The notes under the pieces: model-generated | Seen by the model: the letters and a program-made list of their open reading frames with translations, nothing else | Databases searched by the model: none | Told to the model about the DNA's origin: nothing | Shown: positions 24,179 to 32,497 of the stretch, in pieces | Numbering within the stretch: position 1 is the first letter of the stretch | How the letters are laid out: each line of letters opens with the position of its first letter | Program-made: the position numbers and the translations under genes | Assembly: GCF_049965315.1 (NCBI RefSeq) | Contig: NZ_JBMFWL010000018.1 | Location: 1 to 37,473, forward strand | Origin: Acidithiobacillus_B sp049965315 | GTDB taxonomy: Bacteria > Pseudomonadota > Gammaproteobacteria > Acidithiobacillales > Acidithiobacillaceae | Length of the DNA stretch: 37,473 nt | Reading direction: 5' to 3'

Positions 24179-24601
24179 TCAGCTCGCCGCGGCGGCGGAA
24201 TCGGCCGCGTGCTGCGCGCCCTGGCCGTGTTTGCTGCGGTAATCCTCCACCGCCGCCTTGATGGCATCTTCGGCCAGCACGGAGCAATGGATCTTCACCG
24301 GCGGCAATTCCAGTTCTTCGGCGATCTGGCTGTTTTTGATGGTCATGGCTTCATCGAGGGTCTTGCCCTTGACCCACTCCGTCACCAGCGAACTGGAGGC
24401 AATGGCCGAGCCACAGCCGTAGGTCTTGAAGCGGGCGTCTTCAATGATCCCGTCGGCGCCGACCTTGATCTGCAGGCGCATGACGTCGCCGCAGGCGGGT
24501 GCGCCAACCATGCCGGTGCCCACGTCGCCGGCGTCCTTGTCAAGCGTGCCGACATTGCGCGGGTTTTCATAATGATCAATCACTTTCTCGCTGTAAGCCA
24601 T
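24179..24601 (-). CDS. iscU: Fe-S cluster scaffold IscU
   Basis: The 140-residue scaffold has Cys37, Asp39, Cys63 and Cys106 in GAPACGDVM, KTYGCGSAI and KIHCSVLAED, the full set of cluster ligands. The HscA recognition sequence LPPVK is present at about 99-103. The C-terminus has an extra glutamine/alanine-rich tail (about 12 residues) compared with E. coli. It follows iscS after 27 bp. Confidence 0.97.
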   Translation of the reverse strand: MAYSEKVIDHYENPRNVGTLDKDAGDVGTGMVGAPACGDVMRLQIKVGADGIIEDARFKTYGCGSAIASSSLVTEWVKGKTLDEAMTIKNSQIAEELELPPVKIHCSVLAEDAIKAAVEDYRSKHGQGAQHAADSAAAAS

Positions 24602-24628
24602 TTCCGTTCTCCTTGAAGCATGTTCAAA

Positions 24629-25894
24629 TCAGTGGGCAGCCCACTGGATACTGCTGATATCGATCCCTTCCTGATGCATTTCCCACAGGGGCGAGAGCTC
24701 GCGCAGCTTGCCCACATTGGCCGCTACCAGGGCAATGGTGGCGTCGATCTCCTCTTCGGTGGTGTAGCGTCCCAAGCCGAAGCGAATGGAACTATGCGCC
24801 AGCTCGTCGGACTTGCCCAGGGCGCGGAGCACATAGGAAGGCTCCAGACTGGCGGAGGTACAGGCGGAACCGCTGGATACGGCGATGCCCTTCAGGGCCA
24901 TGATCAGCGACTCCCCTTCCACAAAGGCGAAGCTCAAATTGAGGTTGTGCGGTACCCGCCGCTCCAGGTCACCATTGAGATACACCTCCGGCACCCGGGC
25001 CTGGATGCCCTGCATCAGCTTGTCGCGCAACTGGCGAATGCGCCGCGCGTCGCTGGCCATCTCCTGCACCGCCAGCTCCGCCGCGGCGCCCATGCCCACG
25101 ATCTGATGGGTAGGCAGGGTGCCGGAGCGCATGCCGCGCTCATGGCCGCCGCCATGCATCTGCGCCTCGATGCGCACCCGCGGCTTGCGCCGCACGTACA
25201 GCGCGCCGATGCCCTTGGGCCCATAAATCTTGTGCCCGGAGAGGCTCATGAGATCGGCCTGCAGCAGTTCGACGTCCACCGGGATCTTGCCCAGGGCCTG
25301 CACCGCATCCACATGAAAGAGGATCTTGTGCTCCCGCAGGATGCGGCCGATTTCCTCCATGGGCTGGATCACGCCGATCTCGTTGTTCACATAGAGCACC
25401 GAGGCGAGGATGGTATCGGGACGGATGGCGGCGGCAAAGGCGGCGAGATCCACCAGGCCATTCTCCTGCACCTCCACATAACTCACCTCGAAACCCTCGC
25501 GCTCCAGTTGGCGGCAGGTGTCCAGCGTCGCCTTGTGCTCCGTGCGCAGGGTGATGATGTGCTTGCCCTTGCCCTGATAGAAATGGGCCGCGCCCTTGAG
25601 GGCGAGGTTGGTGGACTCCGTCGCACCGGAGGTCCAGACGATCTCCCGGGGGTCCGCATGAATGGCCATGGCCACCTGCCCGCGGGCCTTCTCCACCGCC
25701 TTTTCCGCCGTCCACCCATAGGGATGGGAACGGCTGGCGGCGTTGCCGAATTCGAAAGTGAGATAGGGGAGCATCTGCTCCAAAACCAGCGGATCCACCG
25801 GCGTCGTCGCCTGGTAATCCAGATAGATGGGACGCTCGGGATGGATCAGGCGCGGCTGCCTGGTGTCGATGTCATATACCTTGTGCTGATTCAT
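24629..25894 (-). CDS. iscS: Cysteine desulfurase IscS
   Basis: The 421-residue PLP enzyme removes sulfur from cysteine as a persulfide. The PLP Lys is in SLSGHKIYGPKG and the catalytic Cys in SSGSACTSASLEPSY. The C-terminus ends with ISSIQWAAH, the IscU-interacting tail. The start ATG 25894 has AAAGGTGG upstream; it adds about 18 residues before PIYLDYQATTPVDP compared with E. coli. The frame upstream of this point overlaps iscR. IscS also feeds sulfur to MnmA, encoded downstream in the same series. Confidence 0.97.
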   Translation of the reverse strand: MNQHKVYDIDTRQPRLIHPERPIYLDYQATTPVDPLVLEQMLPYLTFEFGNAASRSHPYGWTAEKAVEKARGQVAMAIHADPREIVWTSGATESTNLALKGAAHFYQGKGKHIITLRTEHKATLDTCRQLEREGFEVSYVEVQENGLVDLAAFAAAIRPDTILASVLYVNNEIGVIQPMEEIGRILREHKILFHVDAVQALGKIPVDVELLQADLMSLSGHKIYGPKGIGALYVRRKPRVRIEAQMHGGGHERGMRSGTLPTHQIVGMGAAAELAVQEMASDARRIRQLRDKLMQGIQARVPEVYLNGDLERRVPHNLNLSFAFVEGESLIMALKGIAVSSGSACTSASLEPSYVLRALGKSDELAHSSIRFGLGRYTTEEEIDATIALVAANVGKLRELSPLWEMHQEGIDISSIQWAAH

Positions 25895-25914
25895 GGAATC
25901 CACCTTTCCGTCGT

Positions 25915-26394
25915 TCAATGTGCCGAACGCAAAACCGTTTGCGCCATTTTCACCGGTACCGTCCCTTGGGCAGCCTCCTTGCGGAGCTGCTCTTCCACCA
26001 ATTGCGCCAGCGTAATGCTGTCCAGGAATTGCGCAATCCTTTGTCCCAACTCCTCCCACAAATCGTGGGTGAGGCATTGCTTGCCATCACCCTTGCAGCA
26101 CAGCGTCGGATCACCGCCACACTGGGTGGTATGAATGGACTCGTTGACCGCCGCCACGATCCTGGTCAGGGGGATTTCCGCGCCGGGCACGGCCAAACGA
26201 TAACCGCCCCCCGGCCCGCGGACGCTATCCACCAGCCCATGCCGGCGCAGGCGGCCGAAGAGCTGTTCCAGATAGGCCACCGAAATCTGCTGCCGCTGGG
26301 CGATATCGGCAACGGTCACCACCCCATCATACTGGTGCAGCGCCAGATCCAGCATGGCGGTTACCGCATAGCGTCCTTTCGTCGTCAATTTCAT
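25915..26394 (-). CDS. iscR: Fe-S cluster-sensing regulator IscR
   Basis: The 159-residue Rrf2-family repressor has an N-terminal winged helix (MKLTTKGRYAVTAMLDLA, recognition helix near SVAYLEQLFGRLR) and the [2Fe-2S] ligands: Cys92, Cys99 or Cys100, Cys107 and His110 (CLTH, as in E. coli Cys104/His107). With a cluster it represses its own operon. The start ATG has AGGGAG 8-9 nt upstream. A matching operator lies directly upstream (26430-26442). Confidence 0.97.
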   Translation of the reverse strand: MKLTTKGRYAVTAMLDLALHQYDGVVTVADIAQRQQISVAYLEQLFGRLRRHGLVDSVRGPGGGYRLAVPGAEIPLTRIVAAVNESIHTTQCGGDPTLCCKGDGKQCLTHDLWEELGQRIAQFLDSITLAQLVEEQLRKEAAQGTVPVKMAQTVLRSAH

Positions 26395-26429
26395 GACCTA
26401 TACTCCCTCGTCCATCAGCTTACTATGTA

Positions 26430-26442
26430 GACTAATTTAGTC
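26430..26442 (-). promoter_or_regulatory. IscR type-1 operator upstream of iscR
   Basis: GACTAAATTAGTC on the minus strand is a perfect palindrome except at the central base. With its flanks it matches the core of the known type-1 IscR site (YYGACTRWWWYAGTCR) at all core positions. It overlaps the putative -35 hexamer TTGACT (26444-26439), so binding would block RNA polymerase. It also overlaps the cysE stop codon (26441-26443). A -10 is not clear (TAAGCT at 26422-26417, 16-bp spacing). Confidence 0.8.
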
Positions 26443-26444
26443 AA
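26439..26444 (-). promoter_or_regulatory. Putative -35 box of the isc promoter
   Basis: TTGACT on the minus strand differs from TTGACA at one base and lies 45 bp before iscR. The best -10 at normal spacing is poor (TAAGCT), so this is a tentative assignment supported mainly by the overlapping IscR operator. Confidence 0.45.
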
Positions 26445-27205
26445 GAATTATTTGCCCTTGTTTTATTTATTTTTCCATCATCTTCCTCTATGGCCTCCAC
26501 GCTGCAGGCCAGGGCCTCCAGGACCGGGATCTCGGTCTTCGGCTGCAAGGCGAGGAGCCCCTCCCGCAGCCGCGCAATTTCCTCGTCCTGCCGATGCATG
26601 TGCTCCAGCATGCACTCCACCGCCCGTGCCACCGGGTCCGGCATCTGCCCGGTAAGCCCGTAGGCTTCAAAGGCCCCACCGCCCTCCCCTTTGCTGATCA
26701 CCCGCCCGGGCACGCCAACCACGGTGGCGCCGGCGGGCACGGACTTGACCACCACCGCATTGGAGCCGATCCGCGCATTGTCCCCCACCAGGATGGGGCC
26801 CAGCACCTTGGCGCCAGCGCCGACGATGACGCCATTGCCCAGGGTGGGATGACGCTTGCCGGGCTGCCAGGCGGTACCACCCAGGGTCACGCCATGATAG
26901 AGGGTGCAGTCGTCGCCGATCTCCGCCGTTTCCCCAATGACCACGCCCATGCCGTGATCGATGAAAAAACGCTCGCCGATCCGGGCGCCGGGATGGATCT
27001 CGATGCCCGTGAAAAACCGGGAAAAGGCCGCCAGGAGGCGGGCCGGGAAGCGCCAGCCATGGGACCACAGGCCATGGGCCAGACGATGCATCACCAGGGC
27101 ATGCACGCCCGGATAGGTCAGCAGCACCTCCAGGCGGGTGCGTGCCGCCGGATCGCGGGCGAATACCGCTGCCAAATCACCACGCAGGCGCACCCACATG
27201 CCCAT
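26441..27205 (-). CDS. cysE: Serine O-acetyltransferase
   Basis: The 254-residue enzyme acetylates serine, the first committed step to cysteine. It has the N-terminal helical part and the left-handed beta-helix hexapeptide region (IEIHPGARIGERFFIDHGMGVVIGETAEIG, about 67-97; then TLGGTAWQPGKRHPTLG and VIVGAGAKVLGPILVG). AGGAGG lies 4 nt before the ATG. It lies directly upstream of iscR, as in Azotobacter-type cysE2-isc clusters, providing the precursor of the IscS substrate. Its stop codon lies inside the IscR operator. The C-terminal tail is longer than the minimal short-type CysE and ends charged. Confidence 0.94.
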   Translation of the reverse strand: MGMWVRLRGDLAAVFARDPAARTRLEVLLTYPGVHALVMHRLAHGLWSHGWRFPARLLAAFSRFFTGIEIHPGARIGERFFIDHGMGVVIGETAEIGDDCTLYHGVTLGGTAWQPGKRHPTLGNGVIVGAGAKVLGPILVGDNARIGSNAVVVKSVPAGATVVGVPGRVISKGEGGGAFEAYGLTGQMPDPVARAVECMLEHMHRQDEEIARLREGLLALQPKTEIPVLEALACSVEAIEEDDGKINKTRANNS

Positions 27206-27260
27206 TCATCCTCCTCGGCAGATCCTCGCCACCGGCCCTCGGCGCAGCAGCACCCGACTA

Positions 27261-28025
27261 TTAGAGACTATCCTGATTCTTTCTGTCCACTTTGCCCTTG
27301 CCGGCCCAACGCTCCAGTTCCGTCAGGATGCCGCGCAGGATATGGACCTCGTTGGCCGAGGGCATCGCGCGGTCGAACAGGCGGCGCAGGCGCCGCATCA
27401 TCTGCGTTTCCCGCGGCGCCTGCAAAAAACCGCAGGCCTGCAGCATTCCCTGCAAATGCCGGTAAAAACCTTCCATCTCCTCCGCCGCCGCCATGGGTGC
27501 CACAGCTCCCCCGGCAGGGGAAGTCTCCGCACCCGCCGCCAGGAAGATCTCATAGGCCAGCACCTGCACGGCCTGGCCCAGATTCAGGGAGCTATAGCAG
27601 TCGGCCGTGGGAATGGTCACGAGGACCTGGCAGCGGTCGAGTTCGGCATTGCTCAGGCCCGTTCGCTCCCGGCCGAAAAGCAGCGCGCAAGGCCCTGCCT
27701 GCAAATCCGTGCGCAAGGAAACCGCCGCCTCCCGCGCCCCCAAATTCGGCCAGGAGACATGCCGGTTGCGGGCGCTGGCGCCGTACACGCGGTGGCAGCC
27801 GCGCAAGGCGCCATCCAGATCGGCGCAGACTTCCGCCCGGTCGAGCAGATCCTCGGCACCCGAGGCCATGGCTATGGCCTCGGGTGCGGGGAAACGCAGG
27901 GGCTTGACCAGCACCAGTTGCTGCAGCCCCATCACCTTCATCGCCCGGGCAGCAGCGCCGATATTGCCGGGGTGGCTGGGCTCCACGAGGACGATCCGCA
28001 GGTTTTCGAGGGGAGTGTCCGCCAT
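27261..28025 (-). CDS. trmJ: tRNA (cytidine/uridine-2'-O-)-methyltransferase TrmJ
   Basis: The 254-residue SPOUT-family enzyme methylates ribose 2'-O at position 32 of tRNAs. Knot motifs are VLVEPSHPGNIGAAARAMKVMG (N-terminus), LLFGRERTGLSNAEL and IPTADCYSSLNLGQAVQVLAYE. The start ATG 28025 is preferred because GGAAGG lies 6 nt upstream; an ATG at 28031 touches that site. It precedes cysE and iscR, the common trmJ-cysE-isc order, and diverges from suhB. Confidence 0.94.
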   Translation of the reverse strand: MADTPLENLRIVLVEPSHPGNIGAAARAMKVMGLQQLVLVKPLRFPAPEAIAMASGAEDLLDRAEVCADLDGALRGCHRVYGASARNRHVSWPNLGAREAAVSLRTDLQAGPCALLFGRERTGLSNAELDRCQVLVTIPTADCYSSLNLGQAVQVLAYEIFLAAGAETSPAGGAVAPMAAAEEMEGFYRHLQGMLQACGFLQAPRETQMMRRLRRLFDRAMPSANEVHILRGILTELERWAGKGKVDRKNQDSL

Positions 28026-28063
28026 CCGCATCCTTCCGTTTTTTCCAACGCCGGGTAAAAATC

Positions 28064-28071
28064 ATTATACT
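28064..28071. promoter_or_regulatory. Overlapping divergent -10 boxes for trmJ and suhB
   Basis: The 8-bp ATTATACT reads TATAAT on the minus strand (28069-28064, toward trmJ) and TATACT on the plus strand (28066-28071, toward suhB). The plus-strand -35 could be TTTCCA (28042-28047, 18-bp spacing); no good minus-strand -35 is seen. Simultaneous initiation in both directions would be mutually exclusive. Confidence 0.5.
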
Positions 28072-28110
28072 TGCCGTTCATCATTTTAACGCGTTCGCCC
28101 AAAGGTTCCC

Positions 28111-28905
28111 ATGCAGCATCCCATCCTCGTCACCGCCATTCGCGCCGCCCGCAAGGCCGGCGATCTGATCAACCGCACCATCGACCGGGTCGCCGAACTC
28201 ACCGTCACCAGCAAGGCCCACAACGACTATGTCACCGAGGTGGACCGCAGCGCCGAAGCGGCCATCGTCGAGATCATCCGCCGCGCCTATCCCCAACATG
28301 GCATCCTCGCCGAAGAAGGCAGCACCATCCCAGGCAAGGATTTCGAATGGATCATCGACCCCCTGGACGGCACCACCAACTTCATCCATGGCCTGCCCCA
28401 GGTGGCCGTATCCATTGCCGTGCGCCACTTCGACCGCATCGAACACGCCGTGGTCTACGACCCCCTGCGCAACGAGCTGTTTTCCGCCAGCCGGGGCGGC
28501 GGGGCCCACCTCAACGATCGCCGCCTGCGCATTGCCCAGCGCCGCGATCTGGAAGGCGCCCTGCTGGGGACGGGCTTTCCGTTCAAGGATTTTTCCTATC
28601 TGGACGCCTATCTGGCCACCCTCAGGGCCATCATGCCCAAGGTCGCGGGCATTCGCCGACCGGGTTCGGCCGCCCTGGATCTGGCCTATGTGGCCGCCGG
28701 CCGTTATGACGGCTTCTGGGAATTCCGCCTCAAGCCCTGGGACCTGGCCGGCGGCGTCCTGCTGGTGCAGGAGGCGGGGGGCGTGGTGACCGATTTCCAC
28801 GGCGAGCAGGACTACTGGCACTCGGGCAATGTCGTGGCCGGCAACATGCGCATTCATGCGCAATTGTTGCGCATCATCGACGAACACGGCGGCGACGGCA
28901 CCTGA
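28111..28905 (+). CDS. suhB: Inositol-1-monophosphatase family protein SuhB
   Basis: The 264-residue protein has the metal-binding motifs of the inositol monophosphatase family: WIIDPLDGTTNFIHGLP (about 87-103) and KPWDLAGGVLLVQEAGG (about 209-225); the EEGS at about 70 contributes the first Glu. SuhB dephosphorylates inositol phosphates and in E. coli is part of the rRNA antitermination complex. AAAGG lies 6 nt before the ATG. It diverges from trmJ, the same arrangement as in E. coli. Confidence 0.95.
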   Translation: MQHPILVTAIRAARKAGDLINRTIDRVAELTVTSKAHNDYVTEVDRSAEAAIVEIIRRAYPQHGILAEEGSTIPGKDFEWIIDPLDGTTNFIHGLPQVAVSIAVRHFDRIEHAVVYDPLRNELFSASRGGGAHLNDRRLRIAQRRDLEGALLGTGFPFKDFSYLDAYLATLRAIMPKVAGIRRPGSAALDLAYVAAGRYDGFWEFRLKPWDLAGGVLLVQEAGGVVTDFHGEQDYWHSGNVVAGNMRIHAQLLRIIDEHGGDGT

Positions 28906-28923
28906 GCCGGCTGGGCGACGCCG

Positions 28924-29793
28924 TCATTGGCCCCTGGCCGACAGGGCCGCGGACCCCGCCCAGTCGCGGGCGAACTGGCGGGCTACCCGGCCGCTGCGGG
29001 AACCGCGCTGCAGGGCCCAGCGCAATGCCGCGGCGCGCCATTCCTCCCGGGGGCTGCTTACCCCCAGACGTTGCAAATGCAGCGCGCAGATGGACAGGTA
29101 CATCTCCTGGTCGAAGGGATAGAAACCCAGCCACAAGCCGAAGCGCTCCGAGAGGCTGATTTTTTCCTCGGCGTTCTCCCCGGCAATGATTTCCTCGCCA
29201 TGGCGTTCATACTCGGCGTTGTCGGAGAAATGGCGCGGCATGAGGTGGCGACGGTTGCTGGTGGCGTAGAGCAGGACATGATCGGAGCGCGCTTCGACAC
29301 CGCCGTCGAGGAGGGACTTGAGGGCCTTGTAGGCGGGATCGTCGGCGCCGAAAGATAGGTCATCGCAAAAGAGGACGAAGCGATAGGCCTCCCCCGGGTC
29401 CGCCTGCGCCAGGGCGGCCAGGATCTCGGGGAGGTCGAGAATGCCGTCGGCGTCAATCTCGACCAGGCGCAAACCCTGCGGGTGATAACGCTGGAGCATG
29501 GCCTTGACCAAGGAGGACTTGCCCGTCCCGCGCCCGCCCCAGAGCAGGGCGTCATTGGCCGGGTAACCGGCCACGAACTGACGGGTGTTGCGCTCCAGGG
29601 TCTCCTTCGCCGCGTCGATCCCGATCAGGTCGTCCAAACGGGGCAGATCGACGCGCGCCACGCCCTCCAGACGCCCTCCCAGGGGGAGATGACGCCAGCG
29701 CGCGGCGGGGAATTGCGCAAAGTCCGGCACGGCATGGGGGGTGGCATCCCCCAGCAAGCTCGCCAGGGCGTTGACGATGAGATGGCGCTCCAC
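28924..29793 (-). CDS. DUF815 P-loop ATPase
   Basis: The 289-residue protein is a DUF815 AAA+-like ATPase: Walker A GGRGTGKSSLVKA (about 85-97), Walker B VLFCDDLSF (about 139-147) and an Asn/Arg sensor region YATSNRRHLMPRH. The function of the family is unknown. The start is GTG 29793 with AAGGAG 10 nt upstream; the nearby ATG at 29800 is out of frame. It is convergent with suhB (18-bp gap) and divergent from yciB. Confidence 0.9.
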   Translation of the reverse strand: MERHLIVNALASLLGDATPHAVPDFAQFPAARWRHLPLGGRLEGVARVDLPRLDDLIGIDAAKETLERNTRQFVAGYPANDALLWGGRGTGKSSLVKAMLQRYHPQGLRLVEIDADGILDLPEILAALAQADPGEAYRFVLFCDDLSFGADDPAYKALKSLLDGGVEARSDHVLLYATSNRRHLMPRHFSDNAEYERHGEEIIAGENAEEKISLSERFGLWLGFYPFDQEMYLSICALHLQRLGVSSPREEWRAAALRWALQRGSRSGRVARQFARDWAGSAALSARGQ

Positions 29794-29858
29794 TGTCCAT
29801 GATCTCCTTTCTATGCTTAGATAAGACCCAAGTGTACCCCTAAGGTTGTCAGCGCGTC

Positions 29859-30422
29859 ATGAAATTGCTCACCGACTTTTTACCGATCATCCTGTTTTTT
29901 ATCGCCTACAAGCTGCAGGGCATCTACACCGCAACGGCCGTCCTGATTGTGGCATCGGTGCTGCTCATGGGCTGGCAGTTCCTGCGCAAGGGGCGCGTGG
30001 AGACCATGACCCTGGTTTCCACGGGCCTGGTTTTGCTCTTCGGCGGCGCCACCCTGTATTTTCACAATGACACCTTCATCAAGATCAAGCCGAGCATTCT
30101 CTATGCCCTCTTTGCCGCGGCCCTCCTCTATACCCAGTGGCGCGAACAGACCCTCCTGGAGCGGCTCATGGGCGGGCAGTTGCCGGCGGCGCTGCCATCG
30201 GCCTTCTGGCGTCGTCTCAATGCCTACTGGATCGCCTTTTTCCTCTTTGGCGCCGTATTGAATCTGGCCGTGGCCTATACCCTGCCCACCAGTATCTGGG
30301 TGGATTTCAAGCTCTTCGGCCTCCTCGCTCTCACCATCATTTTCATCCTCTTCCAGGCGGCCATCATCTCCCGCGCCCTGCCCCAGGAAGTGGAGAATGG
30401 CGATTCACGCCATCACGATTAG
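29859..30422 (+). CDS. yciB: Inner-membrane septation protein YciB (IspZ)
   Basis: The 187-residue protein has about five transmembrane helices and the family signatures LTDFLPIILFFIAYK at the start, FGGATLYFHNDTFIKIKPS in the middle, and the NLAVAYTLPTSIWVDFKLFG segment near the end. It is linked to cell division and envelope integrity. It leads a plus-strand group: yciI follows after 9 bp. No clear Shine-Dalgarno beyond AAGG. Confidence 0.94.
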   Translation: MKLLTDFLPIILFFIAYKLQGIYTATAVLIVASVLLMGWQFLRKGRVETMTLVSTGLVLLFGGATLYFHNDTFIKIKPSILYALFAAALLYTQWREQTLLERLMGGQLPAALPSAFWRRLNAYWIAFFLFGAVLNLAVAYTLPTSIWVDFKLFGLLALTIIFILFQAAIISRALPQEVENGDSRHHD

Positions 30423-30431
30423 GGAGTTTCC

Positions 30432-30731
30432 ATGTACTACTGCATCATCGGCACCGATTTTCCCGACTCCCTGGCCAAACGCCAGACAGCGCGTGGGGAT
30501 CATCTCGCCCGTCTGCACCAGCTCAACGCCGAGGGCCGCCTGCTGACGGCCGGGCCTTTTCCCGCCCTGGATCAGGAAGATCCGGGGCCGGCAGGCTTTA
30601 CCGGCAGCCTCATCGTTGCCCAATTCGACTCGCTGGAGGCGGCCCAGGCCTGGGCCGCCGCCGAGCCCTACCTCGCCGCCGGCGTTTATGCCGAAGTCAG
30701 CGTCCGCCCCTACAAAGGAGTATTTCCATGA
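30432..30731 (+). CDS. yciI: YciI family protein
   Basis: The 99-residue protein has the YciI dimeric alpha+beta-barrel fold signatures: YYCIIGTDFPDSLAKR at the start, HLARLHQLNAEGRLLTAGPF in the middle (conserved His) and VSVRPYKGVF at the end. Family members are muconolactone isomerase-like; the substrate is unknown. It follows yciB after 9 bp (as in E. coli) with AGGGAGT upstream, and its stop overlaps the bolA start by 4 bp. Confidence 0.92.
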   Translation: MYYCIIGTDFPDSLAKRQTARGDHLARLHQLNAEGRLLTAGPFPALDQEDPGPAGFTGSLIVAQFDSLEAAQAWAAAEPYLAAGVYAEVSVRPYKGVFP

Positions 30732-31036
30732 GCAAGGCATTACTGGAAGCGCACATCCGCGCCGCCCTCCATCCCGAGCTGCTGGAGATCAAGGATCGCA
30801 GCAAGGCCCACAGCGCCCACGAACTGTCCGATGGCGGCGGCCACTACGAGGTCCTCGTCGTGGCCGAACAGTTCCGCGGGCTGGCGCCGCTGGCACGGCA
30901 CCGTCTGGTCTATGGGGCAACGGCAGGGGTGCCCGATATCCACGCCCTCTCGGTCAAGGCCATGACGCCGGAGGAGATGCGCCAGCAAGCCGCCGCTGCG
31001 CCGGCGCGCAAGACCTTCCGCCTGGCAACGGACTGA
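30728..31036 (+). CDS. BolA family protein
   Basis: The 102-residue protein has the BolA fold: a charged first helix, HSAHELSDGGGHYEVLVVAEQF, and the conserved HRLVYGA segment followed by IHALSVKAMTPEE. BolA proteins pair with monothiol glutaredoxins and help Fe-S handling; some bind DNA. The start ATG overlaps the yciI stop (ATGA). It has no Cys in the loop region; the His of HSAH and HALS are the candidate ligands. Confidence 0.92.
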   Translation: MSKALLEAHIRAALHPELLEIKDRSKAHSAHELSDGGGHYEVLVVAEQFRGLAPLARHRLVYGATAGVPDIHALSVKAMTPEEMRQQAAAAPARKTFRLATD

Positions 31037-31061
31037 GGCGCGAAGCAGCGGGCCGCCAGCC

Positions 31062-32378
31062 ATGAGCGCAGACGCTTTCGTGCGCAGCTTTCGGGAGTCC
31101 TCTCCCTACATCCACCGCTTTCGCGGCCAGACCTTTGTCATCAGCTTTGGCGGCGACGCCATTGCCGACGGCAGCATAAGGACCCTGGCCCACGATATCG
31201 CGCTGCTCAACAGTCTGGGGATCAACCTGATCCTGGTGCATGGCGCCGGCCCGCAGATCGATGCCGCCATGGCGGAACGCGGCCTGCAGGGCGAGCGGGT
31301 CGGGGGACGCCGGATCACCACGGCGGCGGCCATGGAAGCGGTCACCGGGGCCGTCGGCGCCGCGCGCCTGGCCGTGGAAGCCGCGCTGTCCCAGGGCCAG
31401 ATGGGCTCGCCCATGGCGGGCGCCGGCCTGCAGGTGGTGGGCGGCAATTTCCTCATGGCCCAGCCGCTGGGCATCCTGGACGGCGTCGACTTTCAGCATA
31501 CCGGCAAGGTGCGGCGCGTTGCCGTAGAGGCCCTCCAGCGCCACCTGGCCGCCGACGAGGTGGTGTTGCTCTCTCCCATCGGGGTCTCGCCCACCGGCAC
31601 CCTTTTTAATGTGCGGGCCGAGGAAGTGGCCGTGGCGACCGCCAGCGCCCTGGGCGCGGCCAAACTCATCTTCCTCATGGACGCCGAGGGCGTCAGCAAC
31701 CGCCAGGGCAGCCTGCTGCGCCAGCTCACCGCCGCCGAAGCCGCAGCCTTGCTCCGGGAAGGCGGCACGACCTGCCCATCCTCGGTGCGTCAGCACATGG
31801 AAAGCGCCATTAGCGCCTGCCGGCGCGGAGTGGAACGGGTACACCTGATCTCCCGCCATGTGGACGGCGCCCTGTTGCGCGAACTCTTCACCCGCGAAGG
31901 GCTGGGCACCCTCATCTCCCAGGATCCCTTTGAGCACCTGCGCCGCGCCACCCTGGCCGACGTCCCCGGCATCCTCGAACTCATCCGCCCCCTGGAAGAA
32001 GGCGGCATCCTGGTGCGCCGCAGCCGCGAACGGCTGGAAATGGAGGCCGAGCAGTTTGTCGTGATGGAGCGCGACGGGAAGATCATCGCCTGCGCCGCCC
32101 TCTACCCCTATCCCGAGCAAGGCATGGCGGAAATGGCCTGCCTGGCCGTGGATGGCGACTATCGCCGCCAGGGACGCGGCGAACAACTGCTGACCTTCTG
32201 CGAAGGGCTGGCGCGGGACCAGGGGCTACGCCAGATCTTTGTGCTCACCACCCAGACGGCGCACTGGTTTCTGGAGCGCGGCTTCCGTCAGGGAACCCTG
32301 GAGGAACTCCCCATGCCCCGTCAGGAGCTCTACAACATGCAACGCCGCAGCCAGGTCTTTTTCCACCCCTTGACCTAA
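31062..32378 (+). CDS. argA: N-acetylglutamate synthase ArgA
   Basis: The 438-residue protein joins an amino-acid kinase-like domain (about 25-285; FVISFGGDAIADG, LVHGAGPQID) to a C-terminal GNAT acetyltransferase domain (about 290-430; CLAVDGDYRRQGRGEQLL binds acetyl-CoA). This is the classical ArgA that starts arginine synthesis and is feedback-inhibited by arginine through the kinase-like domain. Length agrees with E. coli (443). It is 25 bp after bolA with no strong Shine-Dalgarno. Confidence 0.95.
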   Translation: MSADAFVRSFRESSPYIHRFRGQTFVISFGGDAIADGSIRTLAHDIALLNSLGINLILVHGAGPQIDAAMAERGLQGERVGGRRITTAAAMEAVTGAVGAARLAVEAALSQGQMGSPMAGAGLQVVGGNFLMAQPLGILDGVDFQHTGKVRRVAVEALQRHLAADEVVLLSPIGVSPTGTLFNVRAEEVAVATASALGAAKLIFLMDAEGVSNRQGSLLRQLTAAEAAALLREGGTTCPSSVRQHMESAISACRRGVERVHLISRHVDGALLRELFTREGLGTLISQDPFEHLRRATLADVPGILELIRPLEEGGILVRRSRERLEMEAEQFVVMERDGKIIACAALYPYPEQGMAEMACLAVDGDYRRQGRGEQLLTFCEGLARDQGLRQIFVLTTQTAHWFLERGFRQGTLEELPMPRQELYNMQRRSQVFFHPLT

Positions 32379-32439
32379 CGGCCCTGCAGCCGACACCCTG
32401 CTTATGAAACCAGCCCCGCCCCGACGCACGTTAGCGGGA

Positions 32440-32482
32440 CGGCAACGGCGCTGTTTCCCTGCCATAGATCGCTGCGTTGCCG
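32440..32482. repeat. Inverted repeat between convergent argA and NYN gene
   Basis: CGGCAACG (32440-32447) and CGTTGCCG (32475-32482) form an 8-bp stem with a 27-nt loop in the gap between two converging genes. No U run follows. It may slow transcription from both sides, but the role is uncertain. Confidence 0.35.
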
Positions 32483-32497
32483 GCATGATCCTGCGTT

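Noticed and set aside
24620..26134. 504-codon open frame opposite iscS
   Set aside because: Antisense shadow of iscS; no family match.
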